A DNA stretch of 64,000 nucleotides from Sphaerisporangium dianthi (GCF_042654065.1 NZ_JBHSFP010000012.1:124001-188000), one strand, 5' to 3'. Positions 17,726 through 26,015 are shown, counted from the first letter of the stretch. Notes: generated from the letters alone by a model not told the origin. Numbers and translations are program-made.

Positions 17726-17753
17726 TCAGGACAGGGTGGCGAAGACGCCTGTC
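17726..17753 (-). pseudogene. Remnant of a DUF397 gene 3' end
   Basis: These 28 bp match the final codons of the intact DUF397 gene (23653-23680) at 24 of 28 positions and decode TGVFATLS-stop versus TGAFTIPS-stop. A stop codon lies about 15 codons upstream in this frame, so only the tail survives. Confidence 0.5.
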
Positions 17754-17775
17754 TCTCCTGCTCCGCCCGGCGAGG

Positions 17776-17799
17776 GCGCCGTGGGTCACGCTCCGCCGG
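17776..17799. repeat. 24-bp repeat, copy B
   Basis: An exact second copy of the 24-bp sequence at 17001-17024, here between the DUF397 remnant and the MFS gene. The flanking GTCTCTCCT segment is also shared. Confidence 0.7.
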
Positions 17800-17866
17800 A
17801 TCCGGTGCTCTCGCCTCGGGTCGTTGTCGCCGTCCTGTCCCTCGCGGCGCCTCGGGGCTGAGCCGG

Positions 17867-19372
17867 TCAGATGCGGGCCGTGCTCGGCCGGCCGGCCGGC
17901 GTGGTCGGCACGTCGAGCCCGGCCGCTCCCAGCACGTCCTCCAGTTCGACCTCGCCCGTGGTGAGCGCGGTGCGCCGGCCTCGGGGGAGTCCCCACGCGA
18001 TGAGGGCGGCGGCGATGAGCGTGCCGGCCGCCGCGCCCGCGAAGACGAGCACGAACTGGGACTCGCGGGGCACGGGCACCGGCGCGCCCGGGATGAGGTC
18101 GCGGGTCAGCATGGTGATGACGAAGGCGGTGCCGAGCGACATGCCCACCGAGCGGGCGATGGAGTTCACGCTGTTGGCGATGCCGGTCTCGGCCGGAGCC
18201 ACGTGCTCGATGAGCAGCGGAGGCAGGGCCGCGTAGCCGAACGTCACGGCGGTGTTGACCACGAACGCTCCGGCGATGACCTCCCACGTCGCCGTGTGCA
18301 GGGCGGCGAGCAAGGTGAATCCGGCGAAGGCCAGCAGCATCGACAGGACCAGGGTCGCCTTCGCGCCGTAGCGGGCGACGAGGCGCCCGCCCAGCGGAGC
18401 TGTGACGACGCCGGCGGCGGTGCCGGGCAGCAGGTAGATGAGGCTCGTGGCGAGCACCGTCGCCCCGAAGCCGTACCCGGCGACCGCGGCCGGCGTCTGC
18501 ACGAAGACCGAGACCGCGAGGAAGGCGACGAACATCGAGACGCCGAGGAACAGGCCCGCCACGTTCGCCAGGACGATCGGGCGGTGGGTGAGCATCCGCA
18601 TGCTGACCAGCGGCTGGCCGATGCGCCGCTCGACGAGCACGAAAGCCGTGAAGGCGACGACGGCGCCGGCGAGCGAGACGAGCACCGCGGGCGACGCCCA
18701 CCCCCACGTGTTGCCCTCCTCCAGGGGCAGCAGGAGCAGCACGAGGCCGGCGCCGAGCAGGATCGCGCCCGTCCAGTCGATGCCTCCGGAGGCCACCGCC
18801 TTGCGGCGCGGCAGCGTCCATGCCCCGGCGAGCCCGACGGCGCTCATCAGCGTCGCGAGCCAGAACAACCGGTGGTAGTCGCCGCCGGACCTCATGAGCA
18901 GCCCTGTGACCACCAGCCCGAGCCCGGCGCCGACCGCCAGCATGCCGCTCACGAGCGCCATGGCGCCGGTGAGGCGGAGTGGCGGCAGCTCTTCGCGGAG
19001 CACGCCGATGGCCAGCGGGAACAGCCCGAAGCTTGCGGCCTGCATGACGCGGCCGAGCAGCAGCAGGGGGAGGTCGGCGGTCGTCGCCGCGATCAGCGAG
19101 CCGGCCAGGACGACGACGAGCACGCCGAGCATGACCGGGCGCCGCCCGCGCAGGTCGCCGAGCCGGCCGACCAAGGGGGTCAGGACGGCCGCCGCCAGCA
19201 GGTTGGCCGTCACAACCCAGCTGGCCGCGGTGGCGGAGACGCGCAGGTCGACCTGGATGTTCGCGACGACCGGTACGACCAGGGTCTGCAGCGCGGAGAC
19301 CAGAAGGACGCTGTAGGCCGCGATCGGCAGGACGAGGCGGGAAGGCCGGGACGCGTGCGCGGCCTGCGACAT
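17867..19372 (-). CDS. MFS drug exporter, DHA2-like (14 TM)
   Basis: A 501-residue proton-driven efflux permease. The first TM segments are followed by GRLGDLRGRRPVM (the MFS loop 2-3 motif) and LLGRVMQAASFGLFPLAIGVLRE (DHA2 TM4 region). Some 14 hydrophobic segments are visible. The C-terminal tail of about 40 residues is hydrophilic. The ATG at 19372 has AGAGGAG 6 nt upstream. It is divergent from a TetR gene whose intergenic region holds the dyad GTTGA-N6-TCAAC, so repression by that TetR and relief by a transported drug is likely. Confidence 0.93.
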   Translation of the reverse strand: MSQAAHASRPSRLVLPIAAYSVLLVSALQTLVVPVVANIQVDLRVSATAASWVVTANLLAAAVLTPLVGRLGDLRGRRPVMLGVLVVVLAGSLIAATTADLPLLLLGRVMQAASFGLFPLAIGVLREELPPLRLTGAMALVSGMLAVGAGLGLVVTGLLMRSGGDYHRLFWLATLMSAVGLAGAWTLPRRKAVASGGIDWTGAILLGAGLVLLLLPLEEGNTWGWASPAVLVSLAGAVVAFTAFVLVERRIGQPLVSMRMLTHRPIVLANVAGLFLGVSMFVAFLAVSVFVQTPAAVAGYGFGATVLATSLIYLLPGTAAGVVTAPLGGRLVARYGAKATLVLSMLLAFAGFTLLAALHTATWEVIAGAFVVNTAVTFGYAALPPLLIEHVAPAETGIANSVNSIARSVGMSLGTAFVITMLTRDLIPGAPVPVPRESQFVLVFAGAAAGTLIAAALIAWGLPRGRRTALTTGEVELEDVLGAAGLDVPTTPAGRPSTARI

Positions 19373-19419
19373 GACGAACTCCTCTTCGAGCGGGTACTCC
19401 GGCAGAGCCTAGACGGGAA

Positions 19420-19435
19420 GTTGATGATTCTCAAC
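19420..19435. promoter_or_regulatory. Candidate TetR operator
   Basis: The dyad GTTGA-TGATTC-TCAAC lies between the divergent MFS and TetR genes. A TAGACT -10-like hexamer (19485-19490) is 6 nt before the TetR ATG, so the TetR mRNA would be leaderless. Operator function is inferred from position and symmetry. Confidence 0.45.
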
Positions 19436-19496
19436 ATCGTGTCGAAAAAAGCCGATGCTGTGTCGATAGCAGGTGGCGCGGCTGTAGACTCGTGCC

Positions 19497-20150
19497 ATGC
19501 CTGGAATCGGAAGCCGCAGAGGCCCCACGAAGGGCGACCAGCGAGAGCGCGCCCTGCTCGACGCCGCCCGCGTGATATTCCGCGATAAGCCGTTCGGCCA
19601 GGTGACCATCGACGAGTTGGCGAGCGCGGCCGGCATCGCCCGATCGGGCTTCTACTTCTACTTCGAGTCCAAGCAGGCGGTGCTCGCCGCGCTGTGCGAC
19701 CAGGTCATCGGCGAGAACGACAAGGAGATGGCCGAGTGGCTGGCCTCCGACGGCCTCGACCGCGAGGCGCTGCGCCGGGGCATGGCCGGCGCGCTGGCCC
19801 GGTGGCGCGTCGAAGGCCGGTGGATGCGCGAGGCCTTCCACAATCCCGACCCGGGGCCGGAGGTCCTCCAGATTCGTGAGCGCCTCACCGCCGACGGCTG
19901 TTCGGCGGTCAGCCGGCGCATCGAGCGGGACGCGCGGGCCGGCCTGACCGTGGACGGGCCGCCCGCGCTGCTCGCGTCGATGGTCCTCAACCTGCGCATC
20001 TCGACGCTCGCCGACGCGTTCGCCAACCCCGGCGAGCACACCGACGACGAACTGCTCGACACGCTCACCGACGCGACGCTGCGGCTGTTGTACGGAGTCG
20101 TGCCCGAGAGCGGCGTCCGCGCCGTCCCCGAAGAGATCACGGCCGGCTAG
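19497..20150 (+). CDS. TetR-family regulator
   Basis: 217 residues with an N-terminal TetR helix-turn-helix (RALLDAARVIFRDKPFGQVTIDELASAAGIARSGFYFYFESKQAVLAAL, residues 17-64) of the EthR-like subtype, and a helical ligand-binding C-terminus. It is divergent from the MFS exporter and is its probable repressor. No Shine-Dalgarno is seen and a -10-like TAGACT sits 6 nt before the ATG. Confidence 0.93.
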   Translation: MPGIGSRRGPTKGDQRERALLDAARVIFRDKPFGQVTIDELASAAGIARSGFYFYFESKQAVLAALCDQVIGENDKEMAEWLASDGLDREALRRGMAGALARWRVEGRWMREAFHNPDPGPEVLQIRERLTADGCSAVSRRIERDARAGLTVDGPPALLASMVLNLRISTLADAFANPGEHTDDELLDTLTDATLRLLYGVVPESGVRAVPEEITAG

Positions 20151-20167
20151 TTCGAGCTGTCCGACGT

Positions 20168-20236
20168 CAGCGATGGCAGGCCGGCGGGCACGTCGGGGAC
20201 GTGGTCAAGAGCGCCATCGAGGAGATGGAGCCCGAA
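20168..20236 (+). pseudogene. CBS-domain gene fragment
   Basis: About 69 bp related to the end of the CBS gene at 13259-13687, including 31 consecutive identical bases (20193-20223) encoding the GDVVKSAIEE segment. A short deletion precedes the identical stretch. There is no start codon or remaining CBS domain, so this is a leftover of a duplicated or recombined copy. Confidence 0.7.
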
Positions 20237-20381
20237 TGGCCGGTGGCTTCGGCGCCATTCGGCCGGGTGGGATGCGAGTGCCGCTGCCCGCCTGGCTTGG
20301 GGGCCTGGCGCGGAGGGTCGTTCCACGTGATCGACATTGCCGAAGGTGGCGCGGGCGGGACGGGTGCGGAAGACTGCCCCG

Positions 20382-21137
20382 ATGACTGCTGAGTACGCCC
20401 AGAGTGACCAGTTCCGTGGTGCCCGCATCCACCAGTGCGACCTTGCCGGTCTCGAGATCCGCGACTGCGAGGTCAGCGGTCTGAAGATCGTCGACTGCTA
20501 TGGGAGCGACGTCTACCTCGGTGGCGACTTCGAACGTCTCGTCGTCAACGACGTCGACGTGACCGCCTACGTCGAGGCCGAGCTCGACCGGCGGCACCCC
20601 GCGCGGGTGCTGGCGCGTGACGCCGCGTCCCCCGACGACTATCGGGCTGCTTGGGATGCCATCGAGACGCTGTGGGCGGCGACACTCGACCGCGCCAGGC
20701 TGTTGCCCGAGGCCAAGCTGCACGAGCAGGTCAACGGCGAGTGGTCGTTGGTCGAGACCCAACGGCACCTGCTGTTCGCCGGCGATGCCTGGCTCGGCAA
20801 TGCCGTGCTGGAGGAGGAAGCGTCGTACCACCCGTTGGGCTTCCCTGCCGGCGGGATGCCGCCCGACGCGACGGCGAAGCTCGGTCTCACCCTCGAAGCC
20901 ACCCCGACGCTCGACGAGGTGCTCGCGCCGCGGCTCGCCCGCATGGCCACGATGCGCCGTGTCGTCGACGGGCTCACCGAGGCCGAGCTCGATCGGGTAT
21001 GCGGTCGCAAGCCTGCGGACCCGTATCCCGACCAGGAGTACGTCGTGCGCCGCTGCCTCAAGGTGGTGCTGAAGGAAGAGGCCGAGCATCACCGGTATGC
21101 GGTGCGCGACCTCGCCGTGCTCGAGGCAGGCGCCTGA
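20382..21137 (+). CDS. DinB-like protein with pentapeptide-like N-terminus
   Basis: 251 residues. The first 50 (FRGARIHQCDLAGLEIRDCEVSGLKIVDC) have an A(D/N)LXX-like beta-helix rhythm. The rest is a four-helix DinB/DUF664-type bundle: LHEQVNGEWSLVETQRHLLFAGDAWLG with His in the first metal position, and EEAEHHRYAVRDL supplying two more His. DinB-like proteins are thiol-dependent transferases or of unknown function (bacillithiol/mycothiol S-transferase superfamily). The ATG at 20382 has only a weak ribosome-binding site. The stop codon lies in the first copy of a 12-bp tandem repeat. Confidence 0.85.
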   Translation: MTAEYAQSDQFRGARIHQCDLAGLEIRDCEVSGLKIVDCYGSDVYLGGDFERLVVNDVDVTAYVEAELDRRHPARVLARDAASPDDYRAAWDAIETLWAATLDRARLLPEAKLHEQVNGEWSLVETQRHLLFAGDAWLGNAVLEEEASYHPLGFPAGGMPPDATAKLGLTLEATPTLDEVLAPRLARMATMRRVVDGLTEAELDRVCGRKPADPYPDQEYVVRRCLKVVLKEEAEHHRYAVRDLAVLEAGA

Positions 21138-21158
21138 ACCGGCGCCTGAACCGGCGCC
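21129..21158. repeat. 12-bp tandem repeat at the stop codon of the DinB-like gene
   Basis: Two exact copies of GGCGCCTGAACC (21129-21140, 21141-21152) followed by half a third (GGCGCC). The first copy contains the stop codon of the upstream gene, suggesting recent slippage. Confidence 0.8.
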
Positions 21159-21379
21159 GACCCGGCCGGACATGACCTCCAGCCGCATTGCGTGCTGCTA
21201 GGACGGTCATCCAACGGTCACGTCGACCACAAGACCACGCTGAAGCGCTGACTCCGTGCGGTTCGGGAGCGGCCGATTCCTTTTTGTAGTGGCCGGGGTC
21301 TACATGGGGGGAGGCGCGGCCCGCGCAACGGGCCGGTCGGTCTCTCTCATGTACGCCGAGAAAGAGAGGCTGATCCGCA

Positions 21380-22384
21380 ATGAGGATTCCCGCGACCATG
21401 CGCGCGCTGCAGCAGACGTCCCTCAACGGCCCGCAGGACATGCGCCTGATCACCGACGCGCCGGTGCCGAGCCCCGGCCAGGGCGAGGTCCTGATCCGCG
21501 TCACCACCGCCGGGATCAACTTCGCCGACATCTCGAAGGCCCGCGGCACGTTCCTGGACGGCCCGCGGCCACCGTACCTGGCGGGTTTCGAGGCCGCTGG
21601 TGAGGTCGTCGCGGTGGGCGAGGCGGTGACCGGCCCGCGACCGGGGGCCCATGTCGTCGGTGTCGGAGACGGCGCTTTCGCCGAGTACATGGTCCTGCCG
21701 GCGGCTGCGGCGGTGCCGGTGCCTTCGGGCTGGACGGAGCAGCAGGCGCTGGGTCTGGTCGTGAACTGGCCCACCGCGCTGGCCGCGCTCAAGCCGCTGG
21801 GCGGCATCGCTGCCGGGCACGTTGTGCTGATCCACGCCGCGGCGGGCGGGACCGGCCAGGCTGCGGTGAAAATAGCCAAGCACTACGGTGCGACGGTCAT
21901 CGCCACCGCCTCGCCGGGCAAGCACGAGACAGTGCTGGCACTGGGAGCCGACCACGTCCTGGACTCCCTCGGCGGCGACCTCGCCGCCGAGGTGACGGAG
22001 CTGACCGGCGGTTCCGGCGTCGATGTGGTTCTGGAGTCGGCCGGCGGCGCCACCTTCGCCGCCAGCCTGGCAGCGGCCAAGCGGGTCACCGGCCGGGTCG
22101 TCGTCTACGGCGTGGCAGGCGGCGAGGCCCCGATCACCAACTGGGAGCTGGTGTACAAGCATCAGGTCCACGTCATCGGCCTCAATATCGGCGTGCTGAT
22201 CCAGGCCGCGCCGCAGATCTTCGGCGAGCTCATGGGTGAGTTGTCCGTGCTCATCGCGGCCGGCGTGCTCGCCCCCAGCCTGCCCACCGTGTACGAACTG
22301 GCCGACGGCCCGAAAGCGCTGACGGAACTGGAAGCCAGGGCCACCGTCGGCAAACTGGCCCTGCTCGTGAACGGGCAGCCGTGA
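21380..22384 (+). CDS. Zinc-independent quinone oxidoreductase (MDR family)
   Basis: A 334-residue NADPH-dependent medium-chain reductase of the quinone oxidoreductase type. The GroES-like N-terminal domain (GQGEVLIRVTTAGINFADISKARG) lacks the zinc-binding cysteines. The Rossmann part has the nucleotide-binding motif HAAAGGTGQAAVKIAKHYGATVIATASPGKHE. It likely reduces quinones or enones in the cytoplasm. It is followed 103 bp later by an ECF sigma factor gene in the same orientation. Confidence 0.92.
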   Translation: MRIPATMRALQQTSLNGPQDMRLITDAPVPSPGQGEVLIRVTTAGINFADISKARGTFLDGPRPPYLAGFEAAGEVVAVGEAVTGPRPGAHVVGVGDGAFAEYMVLPAAAAVPVPSGWTEQQALGLVVNWPTALAALKPLGGIAAGHVVLIHAAAGGTGQAAVKIAKHYGATVIATASPGKHETVLALGADHVLDSLGGDLAAEVTELTGGSGVDVVLESAGGATFAASLAAAKRVTGRVVVYGVAGGEAPITNWELVYKHQVHVIGLNIGVLIQAAPQIFGELMGELSVLIAAGVLAPSLPTVYELADGPKALTELEARATVGKLALLVNGQP

Positions 22385-22487
22385 TCGGCGGAGAGGGTGC
22401 CCGCGTCGTCGATGGCGGCCGCGGCGGGGCCTGGCGTCGTCGGCACGTGGACCACGCCCGGACGTGTCGCAGCACTAGGCTCGCGGC

Positions 22488-23483
22488 GTGACATCGCATC
22501 TGCGGGCGGCACCGAATCGAGATCGGTTCACCACCGAGACCGAGCGGTTCCGCCGGGAGTTGCTGGCGCACTGCTACCGCATGGTCGGCTCGGCGCACGA
22601 CGCCGAGGATCTGGTGCAGGAGAGCTATCTGCGGGCGTGGCGGTCCTACTCCGGATACGAGGGCCGGGCGTCGATTCGGTCCTGGCTCTACAAGATCGCT
22701 ACCAACGTCTGCCTGACGGCGTTGAAGCCGCGCCCGATCCGGGTGCTGCCCTCGGGGCTGACAGGCTCCTACGACGGACCCGATCGCCCGCCGAGTCCCG
22801 TCGCTCCAGGCGAGGTCTCATGGCTGGAACCGCTGCCGGACGCATGGATCGCCCCGCCCGCCGACGATCCGGCTGCGGTGGTGGTCGAACGCGAGTCGCT
22901 GCGGCTGGCGCTCATCGCCAGCCTGCAGCACCTGCCCGCCCGCCAACGTGCGATCCTCATCCTGCGCGAGGTGCTGGCGTTCTCGGCGGCCGAGACCGCG
23001 GAGATCCTCGACACCACCACGGCGGCGGTCAAGAGCGGTCTGCAGCGCGCCCGTGCCCGGCTGGACGAATTGAAGCCGGAGCCCGAGAAACTGCTCGAAC
23101 CGACCGACCAGCGGGCACGCGCGCTGCTCGACGGCTACATCGCGGCCTTCGAGCGCTCCGATGCCGGCCTCCTGGAACAGGTACTGCGCACGGACGCCAC
23201 ATTGGAGGCGACCCCGTTCCGCGAATGGCAGGCGGGCCGGGCGATGTGCGTCCACATGCTCGACGCGTACGTGCTGGGCACACCGGGCGACTGGCGGATG
23301 ATCGCGACCACCGCCAACGGCCAACCCGCCGCCGTCGTGTACCACCGGGATGCGGACGGCGCGCTCCGAGCCGACGGCGCCGTGGTGCTGACCCCCACCC
23401 CCACCGGCGTCTCCCGCGTGATCAAGTTCCACGATCCCGCGCTGGTCGCGACGTTCGGCTTCCCGGACGTGCTCGCGCACTGA
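22488..23483 (+). CDS. ECF sigma factor with SnoaL-like C-terminal domain
   Basis: 331 residues. Sigma region 2 (RFRRELLAHCYRMVGSAHDAEDLVQESYLRAWRSYSGYEGRASIRSWLYKIATNVCL) and region 4 (LQHLPARQRAILILREVLAFSAAETAEILDTTTAAVKSGLQRARARL) are intact. The C-terminal 130 residues form a SnoaL/NTF2-like domain (ALLDGYIAAFERSDAGLLEQVL). This matches the SigX5/ECF41-like group in which the fused domain replaces an anti-sigma factor. The GTG start at 22488 lies 6 nt after TAGGCT, so the mRNA is probably leaderless. Confidence 0.93.
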   Translation: MTSHLRAAPNRDRFTTETERFRRELLAHCYRMVGSAHDAEDLVQESYLRAWRSYSGYEGRASIRSWLYKIATNVCLTALKPRPIRVLPSGLTGSYDGPDRPPSPVAPGEVSWLEPLPDAWIAPPADDPAAVVVERESLRLALIASLQHLPARQRAILILREVLAFSAAETAEILDTTTAAVKSGLQRARARLDELKPEPEKLLEPTDQRARALLDGYIAAFERSDAGLLEQVLRTDATLEATPFREWQAGRAMCVHMLDAYVLGTPGDWRMIATTANGQPAAVVYHRDADGALRADGAVVLTPTPTGVSRVIKFHDPALVATFGFPDVLAH

Positions 23484-23652
23484 CCCGCCAACGGGTACAG
23501 CCGGAGTCGGCCTGCTCGAACTCTAGGCGTTTCGCATCGGCGTCGGCACGTTCCCGCAACCGCCTGGTCGGCTACTCGCAAGGCTGAGCCGCGAGCCGAC
23601 CCGGGCGGGGTGATCCTCGACGATGCCCGTGAGAGGGTCGGCGCCTGACGGA

Positions 23653-23859
23653 TCAGGACGGGATGGTGAAGGCGCCTGTTTTGACGCCGGCGACGAAGGA
23701 TCGCCACCCGGAAGGGTCGAAAAGCAGCTTGGGTCCATCCGGAATCTTGCTGTCGCGTACCGCGACTACAGAAGGAAGGTTGTCGGCGACCTCGACGCAC
23801 TGACCGCCGTTACCGCCGGAGAAGGACGACTTCCGCCACACGGCGGCGCTTAGATCCAT
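23653..23859 (-). CDS. DUF397 protein (WhiJ partner type)
   Basis: A 68-residue DUF397 protein: SAAVWRKSSFSGGNGGQCVEVADN, VAVRDSKIPDGPKLLFDPSGWRSFVAGVKTG. Such proteins accompany WhiJ-like XRE regulators in actinomycetes and are thought to bind or modulate them. The start overlaps the end of the XRE gene by 10 bp, so the two are co-translated. A second, decayed copy of its last codons is at 17726-17753. Confidence 0.93.
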   Translation of the reverse strand: MDLSAAVWRKSSFSGGNGGQCVEVADNLPSVVAVRDSKIPDGPKLLFDPSGWRSFVAGVKTGAFTIPS

Positions 23860-24620
23860 TCCTGCCTCGCTTCCTCGATCATCTTGATGGATACGCGCTC
23901 AGGATAGGCCCAGAGTCGTATCGCTTCATATCGGTTTCGAGTCGAGGTCACCATGTCGTGGTCGGTGGTCACCTGTCCTTCGGCCGACGAGTCCGCGTGA
24001 ATAGCGTGCGGCCGCCCGTCTTTGAGTTCGGCGATCATGAAGGCTCCCAGCAAGCCGATGAGACAGTGCGGGTCAACAACCTGGAAAGAGATGTTGGGCC
24101 GCTCGATGACCTCAAGCAAGTAGTCGAACTGCTCTCGCATCACCTCAGGCCCGCCGACCTGACGACGCAGCACTCCCTCATCGATGAGCGCCACGAATAG
24201 GGGAGGATCATCCCGGTCGAGGATGCCCTGCCGTTGTGCCCGGGCCTCGATGCGTGCTTCTACCTCCTCTGGGGCGATCTGGGGCTCCTGGCCGAAGATG
24301 TGCCGGGCGTAGGAGGGGGTCTGGAGGAGGCCGGGGACCAGCAGAGGGTCCCAGGACCAGATGATGCGTGCAGCCGGTTCGATTTCGTCTGCCCAGTCGA
24401 CGAACCATGCCGGCCCGCTGGGACGGGCGGCGATGTGCTTACGCAAGTCCGTGAAGAAGGCGCCGTCGCCCGAGCCGAAGAGCCGGTCCAGCTTCTCGGC
24501 GTCGGACAGCGAGGGAGTGCGGCTGGCGGCCTCCAGTCGGCTCACCTGGGTCTGGGTGCAGCCCAGCCGTGCGGCCACCGCCGCCTGGGACAGTTGGGCG
24601 GCCTCCCGAAGGCGGCGCAT
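23850..24620 (-). CDS. XRE-family regulator with DUF5753 (WhiJ-like)
   Basis: A 256-residue regulator with an N-terminal XRE helix-turn-helix (MRRLREAAQLSQAAVAARLGCTQTQVSRLE) and a C-terminal DUF5753 domain (PLLVPGLLQTPSYARHIFG, RQGILDRDDPPLFVALIDEGVLRRQVGG). It regulates development or antibiotic genes in related loci. The ATG at 24620 lacks a good ribosome-binding site. An ATG at 24676 has GGAGGAA 4-5 nt upstream but is in another frame; frames could be joined by a 1-nt change near 24641-24655, which contains a run of five G. The 5' end may therefore carry a frameshift. Partner genes are the overlapping DUF397 and the divergent ATPase. Confidence 0.9.
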   Translation of the reverse strand: MRRLREAAQLSQAAVAARLGCTQTQVSRLEAASRTPSLSDAEKLDRLFGSGDGAFFTDLRKHIAARPSGPAWFVDWADEIEPAARIIWSWDPLLVPGLLQTPSYARHIFGQEPQIAPEEVEARIEARAQRQGILDRDDPPLFVALIDEGVLRRQVGGPEVMREQFDYLLEVIERPNISFQVVDPHCLIGLLGAFMIAELKDGRPHAIHADSSAEGQVTTDHDMVTSTRNRYEAIRLWAYPERVSIKMIEEARQEWI

Positions 24621-24736
24621 CTCGGCACCGAAACGCGCGCGGGGGATTCCGGGCCGGGGAATGGCTCGACGCTCATCGCGTTCCTCCAGAAAAGAGGGAA
24701 AAATGGACTTTCTGGCTGGGCGGCTATACCAGGCGA

Positions 24737-24752
24737 CGGTTTATGTAAACCG
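24737..24752. promoter_or_regulatory. Candidate operator between XRE and ATPase genes
   Basis: A perfect 16-bp dyad, CGGTTTA-TG-TAAACCG, lies in the divergent promoter region. On the minus strand it overlaps a plausible -35 (TTTACA) with TATAGC downstream. It is AT-rich against its surroundings. Binding by the XRE protein is inferred. Confidence 0.55.
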
Positions 24753-24898
24753 GATCCTGTCATCGCAGGTCATCTTCTGGGGTACCGATTCGGTCCTGGA
24801 TTCGCTGGTCACGACGGCAATCTAAGCACACGCCTTCTTTGTTCGACAGGACAAAGGAAAGCAATTCATCGCCCGTGAATCAGCGAGGGGGACGAGTC

Positions 24899-25024
24899 AT
24901 GTCTGATCGGAACGGCGCTCTTTCCTGCCACGGCGGCCCACGCCGAAGATGTACCGACAGTGGTCCGGCGGCGACGGGCGCGGAGCATGCGGCGTGCGTG
25001 GTCACGTCGGCGGTGAGGGAATGA
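24899..25024 (+). CDS. Small ORF coupled to the ATPase gene
   Basis: A 41-residue open frame (MSDRNGALSCHGGPRRRC...) with a purine-rich GAGGGGGACGAG before its ATG. Its stop overlaps the next start as ATGA, suggesting translational coupling. It contains three Cys and one His. No family is recognised; it could be a leader peptide or a small partner protein. Confidence 0.4.
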   Translation: MSDRNGALSCHGGPRRRCTDSGPAATGAEHAACVVTSAVRE

Positions 25025-25464
25025 GGTCGGACGAGCAGGTGCTCCGGCACGGTGGCGCGGTGCCGGGGACGGAGGCGTGGTGCGGGGAGTTTCCCGGTGA
25101 CATCGCCTCCGTCCCGGCCGCGCGGGCGTGGGTGCGTGGACTGCTGGCGACGAGGGTCGCCGCTCCGGCCCTGGACGACGTCCTGCTCCTTCTCAGTGAG
25201 GTGGTGACCAACGCGGTTGCCCACTCCGACTCCGGGAGCGCGGTGGGCGGCCGGGTGACGGTGCGCGTCGCCGTGGCCCCCAGGACGGTCCATGTGGAGG
25301 TGACCGATGCCGGGTCGGCCACGAGCGCGCCCGTCGCCCGGATGGTCGAGGCGGACAGCGACGGGGGCCGGGGACTGTGGCTGGTCAACACGATCGCCAC
25401 CGCCTGGGGCTCCCACCACGACGACGCGGACAGAACGGTGTGGTTCCAAGTCGCCGAGATGTAA
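25021..25464 (+). CDS. Anti-sigma-type ATP-binding protein (HATPase_c_2)
   Basis: 147 residues with a GHKL/RsbW-like ATPase fold. The N box is LLLLSEVVTNAVAHSDSG and the G1 region is VEVTDAGS with a G2-like DGGRGLWLVNTIATAWG. Actinomycete homologues are anti-sigma kinases or partner proteins found with WhiJ-like XRE and DUF397 genes, as in the abaA-type loci. The start at 25021 overlaps the stop of the 41-codon ORF by ATGA. It is divergent from the XRE gene. Confidence 0.9.
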   Translation: MRSDEQVLRHGGAVPGTEAWCGEFPGDIASVPAARAWVRGLLATRVAAPALDDVLLLLSEVVTNAVAHSDSGSAVGGRVTVRVAVAPRTVHVEVTDAGSATSAPVARMVEADSDGGRGLWLVNTIATAWGSHHDDADRTVWFQVAEM

Positions 25465-26015
25465 GGCGTGCCTTCCTTGAAGGACACGGGCAACCCGGCC
25501 TGACAGGGACCGTCCGGTCAACGGTGCGGCGGCGATGGCAACCCTGCGCCCGGCTTGTGCGTCATCCGCCGGCGCCATGTCGGCTCGTCGTCCATCTAAG
25601 GTGGGATGACTTCCGGTGACGAAAGAGCGAGAGAGGTGATGGACGGTAGGCGCATCTCGCGGTCGCCGGCCTGGATCGCGGCCTTCCGGCTGATGAAAGT
25701 TGCACGGAACTCCTGGGAGGTCCGGCGGCCGTCCTGGAAATCCGAGCCAGAGGTGACGCGGCGTTCGCTAGCGTCCTTGACGGCAGACATGATACGTCGT
25801 ACGTTGCGGACGCTTCATTCATGGGATGTCTCCTCGACATACCGCATGGTGTTCTTGCCGCCGGAGGCACCTTTGACCGAGTGCTCCGCATCTGACCGAG
25901 TGCTCCGCATCAGGGCGCTCCGTCCATCGGCGGCCGCCACCAAGGCGGCGAGCCGTGGCGGCACAGGCGGCACGTGGCCGCGACCATCGCCCCCCATTCG
26001 TCACCAGGAGCTTCG
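25465..26015. other. Gene-poor interval upstream of the fucosidase
   Basis: About 550 bp without a convincing gene. On the minus strand 25596-25790 is an open frame of 64 codons (ERRVTSGSDFQDGRRTSQEF) with acceptable codon bias but no ribosome-binding site or known family; it may be a remnant. A tandem 19-bp duplication lies at 25874-25911. The interval presumably holds the fucosidase promoter. Confidence 0.45.
25874..25911. repeat. Tandem 19-bp duplication
   Basis: Two perfect adjacent copies of TGACCGAGTGCTCCGCATC (25874-25892 and 25893-25911), ending about 105 bp before the start of the GH95 gene. It may be a slippage event or a doubled regulator site. Confidence 0.85.

Noticed and set aside
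16859..19588. A 909-codon open frame on the + strand
   Set aside because: It is antisense to the CE2 esterase, lipoprotein and MFS genes. Its product is low-complexity, rich in Arg, Glu and Gly, as expected from GC-rich reverse frames.
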